From: JAUPVN01 sp964423475
GTDB taxonomy: Bacteria; Patescibacteriota; Saccharimonadia; Saccharimonadales; CAIOMD01
Assembly (NCBI GenBank): GCA_964423475.1
Contig: CAYRFD010000029.1
Coordinates: 1-12,921 of the forward strand
Direction: 5' to 3'
Length of the DNA: 12,921 nt
Shown: one piece after another, positions 1 to 7,037 of the stretch
Layout: every line of letters begins with the position of its first letter
Position numbering within the stretch: position 1 is the stretch's first letter
The notes under the pieces: model-generated
Database searches by the model: none
The model's input: the letters and a program-made list of their open reading frames with translations, nothing else
Told to the model about the DNA's origin: nothing
Position numbers and translations under genes: made by a program

Positions 1-55
1 GAGCACTTCCATGGTAAGGAAGGGGTCACGAGTTCAACTCTCGTCAACGGCTCCA
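1..55 (+). tRNA. tRNA-Thr (anticodon GGU), 3' part only
   Basis: The window opens inside a tRNA gene. Visible are the 3' half of the D stem (GAGC, 1-4), an anticodon stem CTTCC/GGAAG (6-10 and 18-22) closing the 7-nt loop ATGGTAA with anticodon GGT at 13-15, a 5-nt variable loop, a T stem ACGAG/CTCGT with loop TTCAACT (28-44), the 3' acceptor strand CAACGGC, discriminator T and an encoded CCA (53-55). GGT is the threonine anticodon. The 5' acceptor strand and most of the D arm lie upstream of the window. Confidence 0.93.
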
Positions 56-65
56 ACTTGTTTGT

Positions 66-95
66 TTGACTATTCAACTAATAATTTGATATAAT
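66..95 (+). promoter_or_regulatory. sigma70-type promoter for rpmG
   Basis: TTGACT (66-71), an 18-nt spacer and a perfect TATAAT (90-95) lie between the tRNA-Thr gene and rpmG. Transcription would start near 102, giving a leader of about 23 nt. A weak ribosome-binding sequence, TAAGG, is at 109-113, 11 nt before the ATG. Confidence 0.75.
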
Positions 96-124
96 AAATA
101 CAATTAAGTAAGGCTTGTATATTT

Positions 125-331
125 ATGGCTAAAAAATCATTAAAACGAAAGACTATTGGGCTTGTTTGTGAAGAAACAGGTGATCGTTTATATTACACCA
201 GAAAAAACACTCAAAATACACCAGATAAGTTAAAATTACGTAAATATAATAAAAGACTACGTCGTCATACAATCTTTGTAGAAACTAATAAAAACTTAGG
301 TAGAAACGTAGTTAAGCCACGTAAAAAATAG
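125..331 (+). CDS. rpmG: 50S ribosomal protein bL33
   Basis: Small basic protein of 68 aa, a component of the large ribosomal subunit near the E site. The sequence has the family signature: an MAKK start, the IGLVCEETG strand, YYTRKNTQNTPDKLKLRKY and RRHTIFVETN, matching the usual K-N-x-x-x-T-P-D-K-L-x-L-x-K-Y core. The two CxxC pairs of the zinc-binding form are absent (KYNKRLRRHT where the C+ form has KYCPxCRKHT), so this is the zinc-free C- type. The usual length is about 49-55 aa. Here a basic tail of roughly 13 residues (KNLGRNVVKPRKK) is added, probably contacting rRNA. It follows a tRNA gene, is preceded by a clear promoter and ends with TAG, the only TAG stop among the intact genes. 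Identity is secure; the role of the tail is inference. Confidence 0.95.
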   Translation: MAKKSLKRKTIGLVCEETGDRLYYTRKNTQNTPDKLKLRKYNKRLRRHTIFVETNKNLGRNVVKPRKK

Positions 332-369
332 TTCTTAAAGCATTCTGTAATTATATTTTTAGCAATTTT

Positions 370-2301
370 TTATTTTTGTGAACAATAGTCTAATACTGTA
401 TTAATATATTCTGCGTGGCTCCACACTAATGGGGTAACTCCAATTTGAGCGCCAGTAATAGGATTAACTTGCTCACTTAAAGCTGCACTATGTAGCATAT
501 GGCTTTCTGCCCAATCAATTATTTCTTTAGCGCGATTTGGTTGTTTTTGCTGAATATAATATTGGGCCATCCATAATGAACAAATAAACCAAGGATTAGG
601 TGGAGTGTTTTCATTTAATCGCATATACCAATCATCTTCGTATCTTAAATAACCTCCAGAAGCCGAATTACCTAAGAATTCTTCTATTGCGGCTGCTGTT
701 TGTTGTAAATCTGTGTTGTCTAACCTTGTTTTTGTAAACATAAATATACCATACAAGCTAGACGCGTCTATTACGTTATCAAACTGCAAATTATTATCTG
801 GTTTAACAAATAAACCTTTTCTATAGCTTTGTCTATCTGGGTCAAATAATAATTTTAGCGATGATTCAATTTTGTCTGCCGCTTTAAGCCAACGCATGGC
901 ATCATCTGGGAACTCAAACATGTCTGCAAAGTCTGCTGCTCTGTGTAGAGCTCTTATTACTGTAGCTGTAGTATAGGTACTGGTTAAAAATTTTTCTTCC
1001 CATAAATCGTAGCTGGCATGCGGTAAATTTGTAGCTTCGTCTATAAATCTCGACATAAAATTTGCACTCGGCTCTATTAATGTACTATATAAAGATTCTA
1101 CAAATTCCGAATCTTTAGAATAGTCGTAATACTCTCCTAGCATTATAATAACGCTGGCAGTTTCATCTTCTTGTATAGCAAGTTCAGATTTATTATCGTG
1201 AACCAACGGGTGCCAAGTACTGCCAATAGATCTATCGGGCTGATATTTATGCATTAAATAGCCATCTTTATGTAAGGTATCTCTACAAAACTTAAAAAAC
1301 TGATTAGCCTCTTGATAATAACCCATGCGAATTAATGGCCATAAAGCATACGCACCATCTCTAGGCCAAACGTAACAGTAGTAGTCTCGCCCATAATTAA
1401 ATAGGCTACTATCACCACTTGCCAAAATTCCGCCACGGCTATCTATATGAGCTTTAACAAACAACAATGATTTTTTTATGTTTTTATGATAACTTTGAGG
1501 AATAGTATCTAATACGTGCGCGCCCTGCTGAACCCAACTATTCCAAAACGATCTAGTAGCATTTTCGCGCTTTTCTATACCAAATTCTAAATATTCTTTA
1601 TGTACCTGTTCAGACTCATATTGAGAGCTCGTGGCAATTATCCAATAATCTACTAGTTCTGTTTGTTTTGGCTCAATTAGCAATGATAGTCTTATAACAG
1701 AGTCTACGCCACCATGCTCTACAGGATTTTGAGATAATTCTCCGTCTGTAGCATCCATAAATGTGCCTTCTTTACCTTCTATACCATAGTTACCAATTGC
1801 ATATTGGTCAGATTGGCCTTGTGTAGAGCTGGCATAAATAAGTAATGCACACCTACCTTTGTAGTCTAATATATAATTATCTTGGGGCACGTAAAAAGCC
1901 GTATCAGCTCGACCGCTGCGTGAAATCTGAAAAACCTGATGTAAAAAAAGTCTAACTTGTTTTTTAGTGTCACTAAGGTTATTAATAGAAAATCTACGTA
2001 CCAATGCATTATTGTCGCTATCTAAAAAATCTCTGCTTTTAATTTCAATTTGTAAATCGTTATTAATAAAAGATAAATTACTAATAAGCGCATCGGTTTC
2101 AAAATCTACAACTATATCCCAACTGCCATCGTCTAACCAAGAAAAAGCTCCATCTACCCATACGCCAACTTTATGGTGAACACTCCTTGCGGTAGTAAGA
2201 TTATCTAAACCAACATATGGGTAATAAAAATCGTGAACTAAACCGTTTTCGTTTAGTCCAATTAGCATTTGGCCATTACTAAGCATTACTGGGCGTGCCA
2301 T
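370..2301 (-). CDS. glycoside hydrolase family 15 glucoamylase-like enzyme (cytoplasmic)
   Basis: 643 aa. GH15 enzymes release glucose from the non-reducing ends of alpha-glucans with inversion. The bacterial two-domain layout is visible: an N-terminal beta-sandwich (about 1-265) that opens with MLSNGQMLIGLNENG and YYPYVG, then an (alpha/alpha)6 barrel. Motifs in order are YGRDYYCYVWPRDGAYA (303-319, substrate site), IQEDETA (376-382), YDLWEE (431-436) with general acid E435, and LSEQ (608-611) with catalytic base E610, followed by TPLVWSHAEY. Both catalytic Glu residues are placed by analogy with the fungal enzyme motifs DLWEE and MSEQ. There is no signal peptide, so the substrate is intracellular. 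It is the last gene of the operon: its ATG overlaps the GH57 stop by one base (TAATG), with AGGAG (2309-2313) as ribosome site. Some GH15 members are trehalases or dextran-active, so the exact substrate is uncertain. Confidence 0.92.
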   Translation of the reverse strand: MARPVMLSNGQMLIGLNENGLVHDFYYPYVGLDNLTTARSVHHKVGVWVDGAFSWLDDGSWDIVVDFETDALISNLSFINNDLQIEIKSRDFLDSDNNALVRRFSINNLSDTKKQVRLFLHQVFQISRSGRADTAFYVPQDNYILDYKGRCALLIYASSTQGQSDQYAIGNYGIEGKEGTFMDATDGELSQNPVEHGGVDSVIRLSLLIEPKQTELVDYWIIATSSQYESEQVHKEYLEFGIEKRENATRSFWNSWVQQGAHVLDTIPQSYHKNIKKSLLFVKAHIDSRGGILASGDSSLFNYGRDYYCYVWPRDGAYALWPLIRMGYYQEANQFFKFCRDTLHKDGYLMHKYQPDRSIGSTWHPLVHDNKSELAIQEDETASVIIMLGEYYDYSKDSEFVESLYSTLIEPSANFMSRFIDEATNLPHASYDLWEEKFLTSTYTTATVIRALHRAADFADMFEFPDDAMRWLKAADKIESSLKLLFDPDRQSYRKGLFVKPDNNLQFDNVIDASSLYGIFMFTKTRLDNTDLQQTAAAIEEFLGNSASGGYLRYEDDWYMRLNENTPPNPWFICSLWMAQYYIQQKQPNRAKEIIDWAESHMLHSAALSEQVNPITGAQIGVTPLVWSHAEYINTVLDYCSQK

Positions 2302-3518
2302 TAATAATCTCCTTTTAATTCTAATCTAGATTGTATATCTCTCCAGGCATTCATAAAGTTAGTAAAAGCTTCATACGGAGAAGTGTAAGGGCTAAAATAT
2401 GCATGCACATCACCATCTGTAAACCATTTTGTACACATATAGTAAAAATGATCGCTAGTTTGCAATTTTCGCCAATCTGCAATTAATATAGGGTCGTTAG
2501 AGCTAATTATTTTGTCTTCTAAAGAATAAAGCGCTAGTATAGCATCGTGCTGCATAGTATTACCTAGCCAGGCAGTTAAATCACGCTCTGTGTCAGCCCA
2601 AGTTATAGTTTGTGGTGTATCTACATAATCTACCGCATCAAACTTGTCTGCAGCCTCAGAAATTGTCATAAAGGTTCTATTATCTCGGCTAGCTTGCCAT
2701 TTATCTGGCAAAGCTTTTATGAACTCAAAAATACCTGTGCTTTCCCATTGGTGTTCTCCAAAAGTTTCATAATCCATAAACAAATTAAATATTTGTGCAT
2801 TGTCCATACTTGCCCCTAGCCAGCCAATATATTTATCGGCAGATAGTGGCCATTCTGGCCAAGATTGGTTACCAAATCTAAATGCAATATCGTCGCTTAA
2901 TTTATAGTTTTTAAGTAGTAATTTTATATTTTTTGTATAACTTGGTCTATACATATAATTTGGGCTACGCCACCCTAAAACTGGGTCCCAACCCTCTGTA
3001 ATAATAGCTTTATAGCCAGCTTTGTCTGCCCAATAGGCTATATCATTGTTATAGCTAAGTTCTGTATTTCTAAAAGCAGTTGGAGTAACGCCAAATAATG
3101 ATTGTATTAATTCTTTATGAAGTTTTACTTGAGCTTCAAATTCTTTTTTAGAATAAAAAAAGGCTAAGCTATGATGATAAGTTTCTGCAACAATTTCTAC
3201 TCTACCAGATGCCACTAAATGTTTAAAAGACTCCACAACGTCTGGTGCCCATGCTTGTAGTTGCTCTAAAACTGTACCAGATATAGACAAATTAAATTTA
3301 AAATTAGGGTTAGTATTTAACATATGTTGCAAAGTAGCGTTCATGGGCCTATAAGATTTATCTGCTACCTTATCTATAATAAATTTATTATTAGTTAACG
3401 CGTTTGGTGTTGTATCAGAAAAATAATCTTGGTGCACACCAGCATCAAATATAGTGTAATGACGTAAACGATACGGTTGGTGAACGTGTAAATACAAACA
3501 AATTGCTTGAGTTTCCAT
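2301..3518 (-). CDS. glycoside hydrolase family 57 protein, alpha-amylase-like
   Basis: 405 aa, a retaining alpha-glucan hydrolase or transferase of family GH57. Conserved regions are visible: HQPY (13-16), the strand ending GRVEIVAETYHHSL (105-118), FRNTEL (149-154) with predicted nucleophile E153, and FMDYETFGEHQ (247-257) with predicted acid/base D249. The length matches the compact amylase subgroup rather than the longer branching enzymes. It lacks a signal peptide and so should act in the cytoplasm on the polymer made by the glycosyltransferase next to it. The start codon overlaps the glycosyltransferase stop (TAATG), with a strong ribosome site GGAGG at 3526-3530 inside the upstream gene. 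The stop overlaps the GH15 start in the same way, so translation of all three is probably coupled. Family assignment is secure; amylase versus 4-alpha-glucanotransferase activity cannot be settled by reading. Confidence 0.9.
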   Translation of the reverse strand: METQAICLYLHVHQPYRLRHYTIFDAGVHQDYFSDTTPNALTNNKFIIDKVADKSYRPMNATLQHMLNTNPNFKFNLSISGTVLEQLQAWAPDVVESFKHLVASGRVEIVAETYHHSLAFFYSKKEFEAQVKLHKELIQSLFGVTPTAFRNTELSYNNDIAYWADKAGYKAIITEGWDPVLGWRSPNYMYRPSYTKNIKLLLKNYKLSDDIAFRFGNQSWPEWPLSADKYIGWLGASMDNAQIFNLFMDYETFGEHQWESTGIFEFIKALPDKWQASRDNRTFMTISEAADKFDAVDYVDTPQTITWADTERDLTAWLGNTMQHDAILALYSLEDKIISSNDPILIADWRKLQTSDHFYYMCTKWFTDGDVHAYFSPYTSPYEAFTNFMNAWRDIQSRLELKGDY

Positions 3519-4729
3519 TATACGGCCTCCGCAATAGATGCATGTTGATGGTAGGCACCAACAAGCTTAGATGCCGTGTTGTCCCAAGATAACGATAAGT
3601 ATTCCTTAAAACTTTCTTTGTAAAGCTCATCCCGTAAACTATCGTGTTTAACAACGTTATATATTTGGTTTGCCATTTCTTGAACGTCCCAAAAATCTAC
3701 CTTAAGGCAGTTTTGTAATACTTCTGATACGCCAGATTGCTTACTAACTAATACTGGTGTCCCATAACCAATAGCTTCTAACGGAGCAATCCCAAACGGC
3801 TCAGAAATACTTGGCATAACAAACAAGTCAGCAATGGCATAGGCGTCTCTTAAATTTTTACCCCGCTGAAAGTCTGTAAATATTACATTTTTTGAGATAC
3901 CTAAATCTGCAGAAAGCTGCAACAGTTCTATGTATTGTTCTCCAGAACCAACCAATAAAAATAATGTTTTAGGAGCACGCTGCAATACCTCTTTAGCAGC
4001 TAGTAACAAATTGTATAGTCCTTTTTGTATAGTTAGTCTACCAACGTTAGTTACAACTCGGTAACCTTTAGAACGCATTTTAGATAGGTATTTATATGCG
4101 TTATCTGCGTCTAAATCTTTATAAAGCTCTGTTTCTGCACCATTATGCATAACCTCTATTTTGTCTGCCGGTATATCGTATTGCTGTATAATAACGTTTT
4201 TTGTTAGTTGGCTTACGGCAACTACTTTATCTGCCAGCATTAAGCCGTTATATTCTATTTCGTGAACAAATGGGTTACCAGATTTACCACCAGATCTATC
4301 ATACTCTGTAGCATGTACATGGGCTATTAAAGGTTTGCCACTAATTTCTTTAGCTCTTAACGCTGCTCTAAAAGTTAGCCAATCGTGAGCATGAATAATA
4401 TCAAATTTTCCTAAAATAGCATGATTCTCTACTGCTTTTACGTAACGTTCGCTTTGCTGAAAAATAGATACTTCCTCTGTTGTTCTATTTTTGTAGGTAT
4501 ACAAATAACTATCATAGGCCATGCCACCAAGTTGTATATCGTGTACATCTATTGGTAGGGCCGGTGTCACTTTCATAAAAGATATATTATTGTGGGGGGC
4601 TGTGTAAGGAACAATAAACTCAATGCTTATACCTTTGCTAGATAAAGCTTTACACATATGCAAACAGGCCGTACCTAAACCGCCGCTATTATGCGGAGGC
4701 AACTCCCACCCAAGCATTAATACCCTCAT
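3518..4729 (-). CDS. glycosyltransferase, GT-B fold (GT4/GT5-type, glycogen synthase-like)
   Basis: 403 aa, first gene of the glucan operon. The GT-B fold shows as an N-terminal domain with WELPPHNSGGLGT (8-20), the glycine-rich donor/acceptor loop typical of glycogen-synthase-like enzymes, and HAHDW (113-117), then a C-terminal domain with the GRLTIQKG strand (230-237, R231 and K236) and the E-x7-E motif EPFGIAPLE (310-318). No signal peptide or membrane segment. By context it most likely extends an alpha-1,4-glucan from a nucleotide- or phospho-sugar donor, with the two downstream hydrolases removing it. It is shorter than classical GlgA (about 470 aa) and may be closer to GT4 enzymes such as GlgM, so the donor is open. 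A promoter is at 4767-4796, giving a leader of about 30 nt. AAAGGA lies rather far (13 nt) before the ATG. Confidence 0.85.
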   Translation of the reverse strand: MRVLMLGWELPPHNSGGLGTACLHMCKALSSKGISIEFIVPYTAPHNNISFMKVTPALPIDVHDIQLGGMAYDSYLYTYKNRTTEEVSIFQQSERYVKAVENHAILGKFDIIHAHDWLTFRAALRAKEISGKPLIAHVHATEYDRSGGKSGNPFVHEIEYNGLMLADKVVAVSQLTKNVIIQQYDIPADKIEVMHNGAETELYKDLDADNAYKYLSKMRSKGYRVVTNVGRLTIQKGLYNLLLAAKEVLQRAPKTLFLLVGSGEQYIELLQLSADLGISKNVIFTDFQRGKNLRDAYAIADLFVMPSISEPFGIAPLEAIGYGTPVLVSKQSGVSEVLQNCLKVDFWDVQEMANQIYNVVKHDSLRDELYKESFKEYLSLSWDNTASKLVGAYHQHASIAEAV

Positions 4730-4766
4730 GTGTGTATTTTAGTCCTTTTTACGTTTTACAGGTTCT

Positions 4767-4796
4767 ATTATAGCGCTAATGCTATGCTTAAAACAA
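4767..4796 (-). promoter_or_regulatory. promoter of the glucan operon
   Basis: Read on the minus strand: TTGTTT (4791-4796), an 18-nt spacer and a perfect TATAAT (4767-4772), with the expected start near 4760. It faces the glycosyltransferase gene and is the only good promoter seen for the three overlapping minus-strand genes. Confidence 0.65.
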
Positions 4797-4809
4797 CTAA
4801 ATAATATAC

Positions 4810-4818
4810 TTATCCACA
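4810..4818 (+). promoter_or_regulatory. perfect DnaA-box sequence
   Basis: TTATCCACA matches the 9-nt bacterial DnaA-box consensus exactly. It lies in the 141-bp divergent region between the glucan operon and the phosphoribosyltransferase-like gene, just upstream of the operon's -35 box. It is the only copy I see in the window, so this is not an origin. It could be a regulatory or titration site, or chance. Confidence 0.35.
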
Positions 4819-4852
4819 AGTAATAATATCTAAGCAATAATTTGTTAGTTCT

Positions 4853-4861
4853 TGGTATACT
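4853..4861 (+). promoter_or_regulatory. extended -10 promoter, nearly leaderless start
   Basis: TGG-TATACT gives an extended -10 element with no recognisable -35. The predicted start (about 4868) is only about 3 nt before the ATG at 4871. No Shine-Dalgarno sequence is present, so the transcript is probably leaderless or close to it. Confidence 0.6.
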
Positions 4862-4870
4862 AAAACTACA

Positions 4871-5578
4871 ATGATAATAACAAAATCACACGATTATTTT
4901 ACATCTCGTACCCAAGCTGGAGCCATACTTGCAGACTACGCTCAAAAATATAGATACGACGATACCATAGTGCTTACAACAAGTAAGGGCGGCGCTTTAG
5001 TAGGAGCAGAAATGGCACGTCACCTGCATTCTTTAATTGCCATGCTACTAACCAAAGACATATATTTACCAGATGGCAGAACCATTATAGGCATAATAAA
5101 TGAGCAGGGTGGTTTTGTATATAATAATGCCTTTTCAGCGGGCGCAATAGAAGATTTTGTTCAAGAATATCGAAACCATATAGAACAAGCTAAAATAGAG
5201 GCCATGCACGATATGCATGTTGCCTTAGCGCAGGGTGGGGAAATCTCTCCTGATTACTTTAATAATAGAGTAGTTATTGTAGTTACAGATGGCGCCATGA
5301 GCTCAACTACGTTTGATGCAGTTTACGATTTTTTAAAGCCAATAAAATATCAAAAACTAGTTATTGCAACGCCTGTTGCAACGGTAGATGCAATAGATAA
5401 AATGCATATTATGGCAGACGATCTTATAGTACTATCGGCCAAAGCTAACCCACTAGATGTTGATCATTATTACGACGATAATACCCTGCCAGATAACAAG
5501 GGTATAATTAATTTACTTAACAATATTATTTTAGAATGGAAAAGCGTAGAGCAAGCAAATAAAAAAAGTAATATTTAA
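4871..5578 (+). CDS. phosphoribosyltransferase-fold protein with degenerate PRPP loop
   Basis: 235 aa, resembling the predicted phosphoribosyltransferases of COG1926. The N-terminus (FTSRTQAGAILADYAQKY, then DDTIVLTTSKGGALVGAEMA at 30-49) matches that family's 'R-x-x-A-G-x-x-L-A' and 'L-x-x-G-G-x-x-V-G-x-E-x-A' segments. The inserted INEQGG...YN stretch (76-85) and the beta-strand plus PRPP loop also align. The loop itself is unusual: families carry V-D-D-G-x-A-T-G-A-T, whereas here VVTDGAMSSTT (137-147) keeps the second Asp (D140) but replaces the first Asp by Thr and the loop Gly by Ser. Transferase activity may be altered or lost, leaving a ligand-binding role. The gene is divergent from the glucan operon, appears leaderless, and overlaps the convergent hemolysin III gene by 4 nt. 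Substrate unknown. Confidence 0.7.
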   Translation: MIITKSHDYFTSRTQAGAILADYAQKYRYDDTIVLTTSKGGALVGAEMARHLHSLIAMLLTKDIYLPDGRTIIGIINEQGGFVYNNAFSAGAIEDFVQEYRNHIEQAKIEAMHDMHVALAQGGEISPDYFNNRVVIVVTDGAMSSTTFDAVYDFLKPIKYQKLVIATPVATVDAIDKMHIMADDLIVLSAKANPLDVDHYYDDNTLPDNKGIINLLNNIILEWKSVEQANKKSNI

Positions 5579-6213
5579 ACCAAAATTGTAATGGCAAAAA
5601 AGTGAGCAGTAGCAGCCGCAACAACAAAAACATGCCATGCTACATGAACAAATGGTTTTTTAAAAGCCAACAAACTAGCACCTATTGTGTAAAGTACACC
5701 ACCTAAAATAATTAAATAAAGCACAATATTAGGCAAACTAAGTAATTTTGGTATTAAAAATAGTGCTAACCAACCCAGCCCTATATACAAAGCCATACTA
5801 TATTTAGCCATTTTAATTGGCATACTAGCCTTAAACACTACACCTGTTATTGCTATAGCCCATATTAAAGCCAAAATAATTATTTGCGCCCAACCGTTAT
5901 ATAAATACACAACTAAAGGAGTATAACTACCAGCAATTAATATATATATTCCGCTATGATCTAAAATTTTAAATACATGCCGTGCTTTAGTAAAAAATAA
6001 AGCATGATACAAACTAGAAACAATCATTAAAATAATTAAACAAATACCATAAACAATATAGCTAATATTAATGTCTGTTGTAGCAGAAATTGTAAATAAC
6101 CCAATAATTAGGCCAATAACGCCCATTATTGCCCCAATACCGTGTGTAAGGCTATTAAAAACTTCTTCTGTAATTTTTAGTGCCGATTTTTCTATCTTTA
6201 CATCGTTTACCAT
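5575..6213 (-). CDS. hemolysin III / PAQR family membrane protein
   Basis: 212 aa with seven hydrophobic segments, the usual length and topology of bacterial hemolysin III (TrhA/YqfA-like) proteins. PAQR signature residues are present: E-x-x-N-x-x-x-H near 17-24, S66-x-x-x-H70 (SSLYH), D85 in the KILDHSGIY segment, and H190 and H194 in the last helix (FVHVAWHVF). The His residues form the family's presumed zinc site. Known relatives are linked to membrane-lipid homeostasis; a true haemolytic role is not implied. It is convergent with the phosphoribosyltransferase-like gene, and their stop codons overlap (5575-5578). The ATG at 6213 has no close Shine-Dalgarno sequence. Family is secure, function in this cell is not. 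Confidence 0.88.
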   Translation of the reverse strand: MVNDVKIEKSALKITEEVFNSLTHGIGAIMGVIGLIIGLFTISATTDINISYIVYGICLIILMIVSSLYHALFFTKARHVFKILDHSGIYILIAGSYTPLVVYLYNGWAQIIILALIWAIAITGVVFKASMPIKMAKYSMALYIGLGWLALFLIPKLLSLPNIVLYLIILGGVLYTIGASLLAFKKPFVHVAWHVFVVAAATAHFFAITILV

Positions 6214-6258
6214 TAATATAATAATACTCTTAAATAATCCTTCTAACTAGTCAATATA

Positions 6259-6396
6259 TTAATCTGTAAAAATACTTCCGTCGCAATTATAGTACACAAC
6301 CTTGCCTTTAAAAACATTGGGGTTGTAATCTAAATATGCGCCAATCTCTTTTTGTATATCATTGTACTGAATATAAAACTAATCGTTTTTAGCTTT
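6259..6396 (-). pseudogene. remnant of an EcoRI-type adenine-specific DNA methyltransferase
   Basis: Reading minus-strand codons from 6396 to the TAA at 6259-6261 gives KAKND*FYIQYNDIQKEI, then GAYLDYNPNVFKGKVVYY and NCDGSIFTD. This matches the N-terminal region of EcoRI-type adenine methyltransferases, which typically reads A-K-x-K-N-D-E-F-Y-T-Q, then D-I-x-x-E, then G-K-x-V-x-x-x-C-D-D-P. The conserved Glu of NDEF is a TAG stop (one change from GAG), the next Thr is Ile, and homology ends just after the C-D pair, before the catalytic core. No start codon or frame continues upstream. It is a short dead fragment of a gene that once ran on the minus strand, ending just upstream of the hemolysin III gene. 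Confidence 0.7.
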
Positions 6397-6418
6397 TTAG
6401 CACTACTAAGGGTAACGT

Positions 6419-6448
6419 TTGCAATATTGAGCATTATTATACTACAAT
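6419..6448 (+). promoter_or_regulatory. possible promoter for the TTG-started gene
   Basis: TTGCAA (6419-6424), an 18-nt spacer and TACAAT (6443-6448) face the gene at 6495. Both boxes are one or two bases off consensus in an AT-rich gap, so support is weak. Confidence 0.35.
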
Positions 6449-6481
6449 ATACAACCTTACGCCGATAATGTATTAAACGCC

Positions 6482-6486
6482 GGAGG
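6482..6486 (+). promoter_or_regulatory. strong ribosome-binding site fixing a TTG start
   Basis: GGAGG lies 8 nt before TTG at 6495-6497. No ATG or GTG in this frame is similarly placed, so this site decides the start. It is one of the few strong plus-strand Shine-Dalgarno sequences in the window. Confidence 0.75.
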
Positions 6487-6494
6487 AATTAAAT

Positions 6495-6902
6495 TTGGAT
6501 ATACCCGAAGATCCATGGCCCTGGAGAGGCTCAGTAAATGAATATGTTGAGGGTCAAAAAATAGATGCAAATATACAACTAAATAGTTGGGAAAGTTTAA
6601 AGCCAGCAATAGATGCACTAGATTATCAAGATTTGGTGCTTATATTAATTTATCTATCAAAAAAACATAGTTCCGGTGAGCTTGCAAGTAGCCCACAATA
6701 TAATCTTGGTCATATTACAGTTACTGGTATTTTGGCTCACCTTCAAGGAGATGCTAATTTAGGTCTTTCGGCGAGTAGATTAACGCCGGAAATTTTACAA
6801 GAAATTATATATGCCATAGATGCTCTAAGTAAAAATTACGAGGATAATCTATATTGGTATATACAATCAAAAATTTATGAAAAACTAAAAGAACAAAAAT
6901 AA
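6495..6902 (+). CDS. hypothetical protein, TTG start
   Basis: 135 aa, not recognised. The protein appears soluble and mostly helical, with an acidic N-terminus (MDIPEDPWPWRG) and a basic end (KIYEKLKEQK). There is no signal peptide, membrane segment or cysteine. The segment LDYQDLVLILIYLSKK (42-57) and the pattern of Leu/Ile residues suggest a small helical bundle. The start is TTG, chosen because GGAGG is 8 nt upstream; an ATG start would remove a large part of the protein. It stands alone between a methyltransferase remnant and a membrane-protein gene, with no operon partner. It could be an accessory or immunity-like protein, but nothing seen supports a particular role. That it is coding rests on the good ribosome site and a long uninterrupted frame. 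Confidence 0.7.
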   Translation: MDIPEDPWPWRGSVNEYVEGQKIDANIQLNSWESLKPAIDALDYQDLVLILIYLSKKHSSGELASSPQYNLGHITVTGILAHLQGDANLGLSASRLTPEILQEIIYAIDALSKNYEDNLYWYIQSKIYEKLKEQK

Positions 6903-7000
6903 TCTATATTTGCCTAAATATGTTCTGCAGTTGATTTTATTGTTTTTATAAATTTTAATAATGTTAAATGCTTAAAACGTTTATGCTGTACTGCTTAATA

Positions 7001-7009
7001 TGGTATAGT
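7001..7009 (+). promoter_or_regulatory. extended -10 promoter
   Basis: TGG-TATAGT, with start expected near 7016 and ATG at 7038. AAGGA at 7025-7029, 8 nt before the ATG, is a good ribosome site, so this transcript has a leader. The box nearly matches those at 4853-4861, 8766-8774 and 10330-10338. Confidence 0.55.
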
Positions 7010-7037
7010 TATTTTATAAAACATAAGGATAAACAAT

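Noticed and set aside
332..369. Intrinsic terminator between rpmG and the GH15 gene
   Set aside because: T-rich sequence is present, but I find no GC-rich hairpin before it on either strand.
1967..2179. Plus-strand open frame inside the GH15 gene; similar ones at 2610-2819 (in GH57) and 3445-3654 (minus, across the glycosyltransferase/GH57 junction)
   Set aside because: Off-frame shadows of well-supported enzymes, with no ribosome site or family resemblance.
4730..4870. Origin of replication suggested by the DnaA box
   Set aside because: There is only one box, no cluster, no dnaA/dnaN or rpmH neighbour and no distinct unwinding element.
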